DNA of 5,967 nt, taken from the NCBI GenBank assembly GCA_946549475.1, contig CAMNQO010000108.1, positions 1 to 5,967 on the forward strand. Reading direction: 5' to 3'. Positions 1-4,913 of the stretch are shown piece after piece. A program made the position numbers and the translations under genes. Under the pieces are notes generated by a model that saw only the letters and a program-made list of their open reading frames with translations, ran no database searches and was not told the origin of the DNA. Positions within the stretch are counted from its first letter, which is position 1; each line of letters starts with the position of its first letter. The DNA comes from an uncultured Bacteroidales bacterium (lineage in GTDB: Bacteria > Bacteroidota > Bacteroidia > Bacteroidales > UBA932).

Positions 1-1
1 C

Positions 2-328
2 GGAGGAGCCGCCGGCGTCGTGCATGCCGCCGCTGCGTTGCGGACCGACTGTCAGCCCGATGACAATGTCGAGGCGTTGCGTATGGCACTGGATGCGGCC
101 CATGTCGAGTCAAGGCCCTTATGGAAACCGATGCACCGGCAGCCGGTGTATAAGGATGCGGCGGCATATCTGCGTCCTTTTGCATTGAATGGCATGCAGG
201 AGGCATCCGTCAGCGAGGCCTTCTTCAAACAGGGCCTTTGCCTGCCCAGCGGCCCGTGCGTTTCGGAAGAGGATGTCCGTTATATCGTGGAAGTCATCAA
301 GGCGGCTGTTATTCCGCAAACAGACTGA
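2..328 (+). CDS. DegT/DnrJ/EryC1-family PLP-dependent aminotransferase, C-terminal fragment
   Basis: Only the last 108 residues and the stop codon are present; the frame is open through the left edge, so the gene starts outside the window. The family moves an amino group onto keto-sugars (dTDP- or UDP-linked) for surface polysaccharide, LPS or glycoprotein building, using pyridoxal phosphate in the cytoplasm. What can be seen is the characteristic C-terminal part: an ESRPLWKPMHRQPVY block (about residues 38-52 of the fragment), a short SEAFFKQGLCLPSG block near residues 71-84, and a closing segment with EEDVRYIVEVIK. The cofactor-binding lysine and the substrate-deciding N-terminal region are missing, so the sugar substrate cannot be named. 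The GTG at 20 is an internal valine codon, not a start. The 3' end overlaps the end of pepT, on the opposite strand, by 20 bp. Confidence 0.85.
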   Translation, partial: GGAAGVVHAAAALRTDCQPDDNVEALRMALDAAHVESRPLWKPMHRQPVYKDAAAYLRPFALNGMQEASVSEAFFKQGLCLPSGPCVSEEDVRYIVEVIKAAVIPQTD

Positions 329-1532
329 TGAGGTTGAGGATGACTTTGGCGGCCTTTTCCATGCTCTCGAGGGGGACGAATTCCATCCGGCTGTGAAAGT
401 TGAGGCCGCCGGCGAAGAGATTGGGGCAGGGCAGTCCCATGAAGGAGAGCCGGGCGCCGTCCGTCCCGCCGCGGATGGGCTGGATCTTGGGCGTGATGCC
501 TTCCATTTCCATCGCTTTGACGGCTTTTTCAATGATGAAATAATGCGGCTCCACTTGTGAGCGCATATTGTAATACTGATGGCGTATCTCTACGCTGGCC
601 GTGCCTTCTCCATACCGGGCGTTGATGGTCTCCACGCAGGAGCGGATCAACGCCTTTTTCTGTTCGTATTTCTCCAGCGAGTGGTCGCGCAGAATGTAGG
701 TGGCGCCGGCCTGCTCGACACTGCCTTCAAAGGCTACGATGTGATAAAAACCCTCGTAGCCTTCCGTGTATTCGGGCTTTTCCTGCGGCGGTAAGAGCGC
801 GTCAAACTCTTCCAGGATGCGGATGGCGTTTTTCATCTTGCCCTTGGCATAGCCTGGATGCACATTCAATCCCCGGATGCGGACCGTGGCGGCTGCGGCA
901 TTGAAATTCTCAAACTCCAGTTCGCCGGCTTCTCCGCCGTCCATCGTGTAGGCATATTTCGCGCCGAATCTTTCCACATCGAAACGGTCTGCCCCGCGTC
1001 CGATTTCTTCGTCGGGCGTGAAACCGATGCACACCTCGCCGTGCCGGAATCCGGGATGGCTGACGAGGTAATCCACGGCGTACATGATCTCGGCGACCCC
1101 GGCTTTGTCATCGGCGCCGAGCAGGGTCGTGCCGTCCGTGGTGATGAGCGTCTGCCCGATGTAGCGGCGCAGTTCGGGAAATTCCGCCGGGCGGAGAAAG
1201 AGTCCCGGAACCCCCTTCAGCGCAATGTTGCTTCCGTCATAGTTTTTGATGATCTGGGGCCTGACATCCTTTCCGGAAGCATCCGGAGAGGTATCGGCAT
1301 GGGCGATGAAGCCGATGGCCGGAATGTCTCTGTCCGGACAGTTGGACGGGATGCGGGCCATCACATAACCCGATTCGTTCAGGGTGGCTTCCACTCCCAT
1401 CGCCCGCAATTCATCCCGCAGCAGTCCCAGCAGGACAAGTTGCCGGGCGGTGCTGGGGGAAGTTTCACTGTGTTCGTCGGATTGCGTGTCAAGGGCGACA
1501 TAGCGCAAGAATCGGTCAAGGAGGGTGTCCAT
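309..1532 (-). CDS. pepT: Peptidase T (tripeptide aminopeptidase)
   Basis: Cytoplasmic dizinc M20-family aminopeptidase that removes the N-terminal residue from tripeptides in peptide recycling. The 407-residue product is almost exactly the usual PepT length. All expected active-site landmarks are visible: HADTSPD (His78, Asp80), LLGADDKAG (bridging Asp141), TPDEEIGRG (catalytic base Glu175, then Glu176), MDGG (Asp198), NVHPG (His225 in the dimerisation domain) and the last metal ligand His380 in the GGLNFHSRMEF block. The frame is open upstream to 1628, but I chose the ATG at 1532. The protein there begins MDTLLDRFLRY, as PepT does, and the extra 32 residues would run across a promoter and into the preceding gene. 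No Shine-Dalgarno site is seen, as is normal for Bacteroidota. A consensus promoter lies 38-68 bp upstream. The gene is convergent with the aminotransferase and overlaps it by 20 bp. Confidence 0.96.
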   Translation of the reverse strand: MDTLLDRFLRYVALDTQSDEHSETSPSTARQLVLLGLLRDELRAMGVEATLNESGYVMARIPSNCPDRDIPAIGFIAHADTSPDASGKDVRPQIIKNYDGSNIALKGVPGLFLRPAEFPELRRYIGQTLITTDGTTLLGADDKAGVAEIMYAVDYLVSHPGFRHGEVCIGFTPDEEIGRGADRFDVERFGAKYAYTMDGGEAGELEFENFNAAAATVRIRGLNVHPGYAKGKMKNAIRILEEFDALLPPQEKPEYTEGYEGFYHIVAFEGSVEQAGATYILRDHSLEKYEQKKALIRSCVETINARYGEGTASVEIRHQYYNMRSQVEPHYFIIEKAVKAMEMEGITPKIQPIRGGTDGARLSFMGLPCPNLFAGGLNFHSRMEFVPLESMEKAAKVILNLISLFAE

Positions 1533-1569
1533 AGATGAAATGCGATGTGGAAAATCTGTTACCAAAGGA

Positions 1570-1600
1570 CAAATGTAAGGATTTTCGCTAAAAATCCCAA
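1570..1600 (-). promoter_or_regulatory. Bacteroidetes-type -33/-7 promoter of pepT
   Basis: On the minus strand, TTG (1600-1598) is followed after exactly 20 bp by TACATTTG (1577-1570). This matches the Bacteroides consensus TTG-N19-21-TAnnTTTG at every specified base. Transcription would start near 1563-1567, giving a leader of about 30-35 nt before the pepT ATG at 1532. The -33 element lies inside the last codons of the zinc-ribbon gene, so pepT can be transcribed on its own despite its 55-bp distance from the gene ahead. Confidence 0.65.
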
Positions 1601-1995
1601 GCGGCATTTTTCTCCTGGCGGGGCTCACTTCGGGTGCCTCTCTTCTCGATGAAGAAGATTTTTTGCTCGCTCATCCTGTAAGTGATGTCGTAGCAGGTCA
1701 TCAGCATGGAACTGCGGGAGTGTACGGCCGTGGTCGCAAATTCCGGCCGGAATCCCATCGCCATGATGCGGGAGCGCTCTATGCTGCGGACCTGCGACTC
1801 GAACAAGCCCAGCAAGATTTGGTAGTTCTTTTCCAAGATGCGGTCGTAGCGCTCTTTGAGACGATACATGCCGTTGCGGTTGCGGTTGTGCCAGCGCTGA
1901 CGGCAGTGTTCGCAGCAAAATTTGCTGTCGCTGCGCTTGCCGTAGGCAATCTCGTCTCCACATTCGAGACAGTGTTTTGCCGGTTCTTCTTCCAT
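1588..1995 (-). CDS. Small zinc-ribbon protein of unknown function
   Basis: A 135-residue protein with no recognised function. Near the N-terminus is a treble-clef/zinc-ribbon-like cysteine set: Cys9-x2-Cys12 (CLECG), then Cys27-x3-Cys31 in KFCCEHCRQRWHN. A strongly basic, asparagine-rich stretch follows (residues 32-50), and then a predicted helical region (about 43-80). The C-terminal third contains MTCYDITYRM and an IFFIEKRG strand. I recall similar short proteins in many Bacteroidota genomes, with a metal-binding KFCS..CR head and a conserved CYD..Y tail, annotated as hypothetical. The basic patch beside the metal site suggests nucleic-acid binding, but that is inference. I chose the ATG at 1995 because it sits just ahead of the cysteine motif; the sequence upstream in this frame is low-complexity, lysine-rich and intergenic in character. 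It is transcribed divergently from ssb; no convincing promoter of its own was found. Confidence 0.8.
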   Translation of the reverse strand: MEEEPAKHCLECGDEIAYGKRSDSKFCCEHCRQRWHNRNRNGMYRLKERYDRILEKNYQILLGLFESQVRSIERSRIMAMGFRPEFATTAVHSRSSMLMTCYDITYRMSEQKIFFIEKRGTRSEPRQEKNAAWDF

Positions 1996-2073
1996 AATGG
2001 ACAAAGATGGCGCATCTGTCTGAAAAATCCCGGAAAGTAAAGATTTCTTTTTCTGAATCCGTACATTTTGTCG

Positions 2074-2145
2074 CTTTTTCCGTTTTTTTGCCTTTTGCGG
2101 AAAAAATGCCGGAATGACTGAAAAAAGAAATACTTTTTCCGTTTT
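2074..2145. repeat. Direct and inverted short repeats in the divergent intergenic region
   Basis: The 251-bp region 1996-2246 between the zinc-ribbon gene and ssb contains no gene and is rich in A and T runs. A 13-bp direct repeat, CTTTTTCCGTTTT, occurs at 2074-2086 and 2133-2145. Between the copies, CGGAAAAA at 2098-2105 is the exact reverse complement of the TTTTTCCG in both (2075-2082 and 2134-2141), so it could pair with either one. These could be operator half-sites or alternative hairpins, but sequence of such simple composition can generate matches of this kind by chance. Confidence 0.4.
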
Positions 2146-2157
2146 GTGAAATTGCGA

Positions 2158-2188
2158 TTGACGCGTAAGGGAAAACCCGTTTCCTTTG
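2158..2188 (+). promoter_or_regulatory. Probable -33/-7 promoter of ssb
   Basis: TTG at 2158-2160 is followed after 20 bp by TTCCTTTG at 2181-2188. This has one mismatch to TAnnTTTG (T for A at the second position). The geometry is the same as for the pepT and tgt promoters in this window. Transcription would start near 2192-2196, leaving a leader of about 50 nt before the ssb ATG at 2247. The mismatch makes it weaker support than the other two. Confidence 0.4.
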
Positions 2189-2246
2189 CATCGGCTTGAA
2201 CCCTGCAGGAAATGGCCGGATGAATGTTTTACCAATATCAAGAACA

Positions 2247-2591
2247 ATGGAACAACTCAATCGAATTGAATTGCGCGGCGTGGTCGGTATGGTCCGTAAC
2301 GGATCGTCTGGAGAACGCAAAGTGGCCAATTTCTCATTGGCAACCTCACGCGCTTACACCAAAAAGGACGGCTCTCCCGTCATCGATACCGACTGGCACA
2401 GCGTCGTTGCCTGGGAGGGTAACAAGATTACCGACTTGTCCGTCATCGAAAAAGGCGCCAAACTCTATGTCGTCGGGCGTATGACTTACCGCAAATGGAC
2501 GGGCAGCGACGGTGCCGACCACTATGACAGTGAAGTGATGGCCTCCCAGATCGATGTCATCCACGAACCCCTTACCGGTCAGATGAACTGA
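2247..2591 (+). CDS. ssb: Short single-stranded DNA-binding protein
   Basis: A 114-residue protein consisting of a single OB fold. It opens MEQLNRIELRGVVG, continues with the ANFSLATSRAY strand, the TDWHSVVAWEGN block (Trp50, Trp56, the region of DNA-stacking aromatics in SSB), the IEKGAKLYVVGRM segment and a final SEVMASQIDVI strand. It binds single-stranded DNA in replication, repair or recombination. It stops straight after the OB fold at HEPLTGQMN and lacks the glycine/proline-rich linker and acidic DDDIPF-like tip that recruit partner proteins in typical SSBs. ATGs in the same frame at 2196 and 2220 would add residues unlike the family, and the one at 2196 would need a longer leader than the predicted promoter allows, so 2247 is preferred. 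I recall OB-fold-only SSBs of this kind in Bacteroidales; a longer paralogue may exist elsewhere in the genome. The gene appears monocistronic, followed by an inverted repeat. Confidence 0.93.
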   Translation: MEQLNRIELRGVVGMVRNGSSGERKVANFSLATSRAYTKKDGSPVIDTDWHSVVAWEGNKITDLSVIEKGAKLYVVGRMTYRKWTGSDGADHYDSEVMASQIDVIHEPLTGQMN

Positions 2592-2616
2592 TTTCCCCCG
2601 GAAGAGTCATAATCGC

Positions 2617-2650
2617 AGGAGGTGACCAAAAAACATTTTGGCCACCTCCT
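2617..2650 (+). terminator. Strong stem-loop after ssb, possible terminator
   Basis: AGGAGGTG (2617-2624) pairs perfectly with CACCTCCT (2643-2650). Inside this, after one A/C mismatch (2625/2642), CCAAAA (2626-2631) pairs with TTTTGG (2636-2641) around the loop AACA (2632-2635). That gives 14 base pairs in 34 nt. It lies 25 bp after the ssb stop and 7 bp before the -33 element of the tgt promoter, as expected for a boundary between transcription units. No T-run follows on either strand, so it is not a textbook intrinsic terminator; it may instead act as a 3' end stabiliser or a protein-binding palindrome. Confidence 0.45.
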
Positions 2651-2657
2651 TGCTCCC

Positions 2658-2688
2658 TTGCTGAATACGACGAGAATTATTATATTTG
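2658..2688 (+). promoter_or_regulatory. Consensus -33/-7 promoter of the tgt operon
   Basis: TTG at 2658-2660, a 20-bp spacer, then TATATTTG at 2681-2688: a full match to the Bacteroidetes pattern TTG-N19-21-TAnnTTTG. In this promoter class the -7 box is centred about 7 bp before the start of transcription, which places the start at about 2691-2694. The tgt ATG is at 2693, so the message would have little or no 5' leader. This promoter should drive tgt, the LptF/G-family gene and the nucleotidyltransferase-like gene together. Confidence 0.7.
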
Positions 2689-2692
2689 CAGG

Positions 2693-3823
2693 ATGAATTT
2701 TCGGGTAACAGATACGGATGCGGCTTCTTCTGCCCGCTGCGGGGTCATTTCCACGGATCATGGGGAGATACATACGCCCATCTTCATGCCGGTCGGGACG
2801 GTCGGCTCCGTCAAGGGCGTATATCACCGTGACCTCAAAGATGATATCGGGGCGGAGATTATCCTGGGCAACACCTACCACCTGTATTTGCGTCCGGGGC
2901 TTGATACCTTGCGCAAGGCCGGCGGTCTGCACCGTTTTGAAAATTGGGGCAGGCCCATCCTGACCGACAGCGGCGGTTTCCAGGTCTTTTCCTTGTCTCC
3001 CATCCGCAAACTCACCGAAGAAGGCTGCGTCTTCCGTTCGCACATCGACGGTTCCAGACATATCTTTACGCCGGAAAACAATGTCGATACCCAGCGTATC
3101 ATCGGAGCCGACATCGTGATGGCTTTGGACGAATGTTGTCCGGGTGACGCCGATTATGCCTATGCCGCCAAATCCTTGAAACTTACGCAAGGCTGGCTGG
3201 AGCGCTGCGTCCGCCGTTTCGATGCGACCGAGCCGCTGTACGGATATTCCCAGGCCTTTTTCCCGATCATCCAGGGCTGCGTCTATCCCGATTTGCGGAC
3301 AGCCTCTGCCGAGCATGCCGTCGCGCTTGACCGGGAAGGCTATGCCATCGGCGGCCTGGCGGTAGGGGAGCCCACAGAAAAAATGTATGAGATGCTGGAG
3401 GTGGTCTGCCCCCTGATTCCGAAGGACAAACCGCGTTATCTGATGGGCGTGGGGACGCCGGCGAACATCCTGGAGGGCATCGCCCGCGGCGTGGACATGT
3501 TCGACTGCGTGATGCCTACGCGCAACGGCCGCAACGGCATGCTTTTCACCTGGGACGGGGTGATGAACATGCGCAATGCCAGATGGGCGCAGGATTTCAC
3601 GGAGATCGACCCCAAGGGGGCTTCCTTCGTGGACCATTGCTACACCCGTGCCTATCTCCACCACCTTTTCATCGCCGGGGAGATGTTTGCCGCCCAACTC
3701 GCGAGCGAGCACAACCTGGCCTTCTACCTGGACTTGGTGCGTCAGGCACGCGAACACATCCGGCAGGGTGATTTCCGCCAGTGGAAAGACCGGATCGTAC
3801 CCCAATTGTCGCAGCGCGTATGA
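2693..3823 (+). CDS. tgt: tRNA-guanine transglycosylase (queuosine pathway)
   Basis: Exchanges guanine 34 in the anticodon of tRNA-Asp, -Asn, -His and -Tyr for the queuosine precursor preQ1, in the cytoplasm. The 376-residue length is normal. Conserved blocks run in order: TPIFMPVGTVGSVKG (28-42), LTDSGGFQVFS with Asp92, VMALDEC with the base-recognition Asp146, IIQGCVYPDLR with Gln194, AIGGLAVGE (218-226), then GVDMFDCVMPTRNGRNG with the nucleophile Asp271. The C-terminal zinc site is unusual. Where E. coli Tgt has Cys302, Cys304 and Cys307, this protein has Gly309, Ser311 and Asp314; only the last ligand, His340 in SEHNLAFY, remains. A cysteine at 316 is out of register. From memory, Bacteroidota Tgts share this, so it is probably a lineage trait and not damage. 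The ATG at 2693 gives the usual N-terminus but leaves almost no leader after the promoter. The stop overlaps the next start in ATGA. Confidence 0.97.
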   Translation: MNFRVTDTDAASSARCGVISTDHGEIHTPIFMPVGTVGSVKGVYHRDLKDDIGAEIILGNTYHLYLRPGLDTLRKAGGLHRFENWGRPILTDSGGFQVFSLSPIRKLTEEGCVFRSHIDGSRHIFTPENNVDTQRIIGADIVMALDECCPGDADYAYAAKSLKLTQGWLERCVRRFDATEPLYGYSQAFFPIIQGCVYPDLRTASAEHAVALDREGYAIGGLAVGEPTEKMYEMLEVVCPLIPKDKPRYLMGVGTPANILEGIARGVDMFDCVMPTRNGRNGMLFTWDGVMNMRNARWAQDFTEIDPKGASFVDHCYTRAYLHHLFIAGEMFAAQLASEHNLAFYLDLVRQAREHIRQGDFRQWKDRIVPQLSQRV

Positions 3824-4911
3824 ATTTCCCCCTGAAGAGACTGGACTGGTACATCATGAGAAGGTTTATCCTGACCTTCTTCGTGGCGCTGATCCTCATC
3901 ATCGGGATCGTCATCATCTTCGATGTCAGTGAGAAGATTGACAATTTTGTCGCGCATGAAGCCCCGCTCAAGGCCATCCTGGTGGACTATTACCTCAATT
4001 TCATCCCGTATTTCATGAATATGTTCAGTCCGCTGTTCGTATTCATCACGGTGATTTTCTTTACCTCGAAGATGGCCCAGAATTCGGAGATCGTGGCGAT
4101 TCTCTCCTGCGGCATCAGTTTCCACCGGATGATGGTTCCTTATATCCTGTCGGCCGCCATCATCGCTCTGATGTCGCTCGGGCTCAACCTCTTCATCATC
4201 CCGCAGGCCAATGAGACCCGGCTGGCCTTTGAGAACAAATATGTCAAGCAGCAGGCCAATCTGGCCAGCCACAATGTGCATTATCAGATTTCCCCGGGCG
4301 AGTTTGTCTTTGTCGAGTCCTTCAGCACATGGAACAATACGGCCTATAAATTTACCCTGGAGCGGATTCAGGACAACCGTCTGGTGTCCAAACTTTCGGC
4401 GGAGACCGCCGTCTGGGATTCGACCTTCAGCGGGTGGCGCCTCAACAAATATTTCATCCGTGACTATCTGGACGATACCGACGACCGGATTCGCAGCGGA
4501 AAACAACTGGACACGGTCATCAACCTGACGCTGGGCGATTTCTACATGAACAAGGAGACCGTGGAGCGCTTGTCCCAGAAACGCCTGCGGGAACTCATCC
4601 GTACCCAGCGCCTGCGCGGCGACTCGAATGTGATGTATGCCGAGATCGAGCAACACAACCGTCTTTCGCTTCCGTTTTCGGCCTTTATCCTGACCATCAT
4701 CGGCGTCGCCCTTTCTTCCAAGAAAAGGCGGGGCGGCATCGGCTGGAACATCGCCATCGGTATCGCCCTGAGTTTTTCGTATATCCTCTTCATGCGTTTC
4801 AGCCAGATGTTCGTCTATACCGGAGTGCTTCCGGCCTACATCGCCATCTGGCTCCCCAATGTCCTGTACGCTATCATAGCCGCCTTCCTTTACCGCATAG
4901 CCCCCAAATAA
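3820..4911 (+). CDS. LptF/LptG (YjgP/YjgQ) family permease, LPS export
   Basis: Inner-membrane component of the Lpt transporter, which with the ATPase LptB extracts lipopolysaccharide from the inner membrane and passes it towards the outer membrane. The 363-residue protein has the family layout. Three membrane segments lie near the N-terminus (about 14-34, 62-83, 105-127), followed by a large periplasmic beta-rich domain (about 135-280) and three more segments (about 284-300, 307-327, 335-357). The cytoplasmic loop SKMAQNSEIVAILSCGISFHRM (83-104) is the conserved region expected to contact LptB. The first ATG at 3820 overlaps the tgt stop (ATGA), so translation is probably coupled; LKRLDWYIMRRF just after it is the usual start of the family. 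Whether it is the LptF or the LptG counterpart cannot be settled here, so no symbol is given. A tgt-permease pair is an arrangement I recall from Bacteroides genomes. Confidence 0.92.
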   Translation: MNFPLKRLDWYIMRRFILTFFVALILIIGIVIIFDVSEKIDNFVAHEAPLKAILVDYYLNFIPYFMNMFSPLFVFITVIFFTSKMAQNSEIVAILSCGISFHRMMVPYILSAAIIALMSLGLNLFIIPQANETRLAFENKYVKQQANLASHNVHYQISPGEFVFVESFSTWNNTAYKFTLERIQDNRLVSKLSAETAVWDSTFSGWRLNKYFIRDYLDDTDDRIRSGKQLDTVINLTLGDFYMNKETVERLSQKRLRELIRTQRLRGDSNVMYAEIEQHNRLSLPFSAFILTIIGVALSSKKRRGGIGWNIAIGIALSFSYILFMRFSQMFVYTGVLPAYIAIWLPNVLYAIIAAFLYRIAPK

Positions 4912-4913
4912 GT

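Noticed and set aside
858..1538. Open frame of 226 codons on the plus strand within pepT.
   Set aside because: It lies wholly opposite the PepT catalytic blocks and has no recognisable features.
1533..1628. An N-terminal extension of pepT by 32 residues to 1628.
   Set aside because: The added residues do not resemble PepT and would cross a consensus promoter and the end of the upstream gene.
1996..2246. A promoter for the zinc-ribbon gene, such as CATCTTTG on the minus strand at 2009-2002.
   Set aside because: It mismatches the -7 consensus, has no -33 partner, and would start transcription practically at the ATG. I could not identify a convincing promoter.
1625..2329. Open frame of 234 codons on the minus strand over the zinc-ribbon gene and into ssb.
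   Set aside because: It is out of frame with the cysteine motif, runs into the start of ssb, and has a composition typical of non-coding frames.
2607..2650. On the minus strand, AGGAGGTG followed 6 nt later by ATG and a 9-codon open frame ending in TGA (2636-2607).
   Set aside because: It arises from the palindrome itself, which would hide the site in a stem. Shine-Dalgarno sites are not normally used in this phylum, and no promoter is seen for it.
2579..3805. Long open frame of 408 codons on the minus strand opposite tgt.
   Set aside because: It is a mirror of the strongly conserved tgt gene. Its translation is histidine- and arginine-rich without any recognisable domain, and the plus-strand reading has all Tgt motifs.
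3742..4656. Open frame of 304 codons on the minus strand opposite the LptF/G-family gene.
   Set aside because: It is a shadow of a clear membrane protein gene. The translation is rich in Asp, His and Glu with no family pattern.
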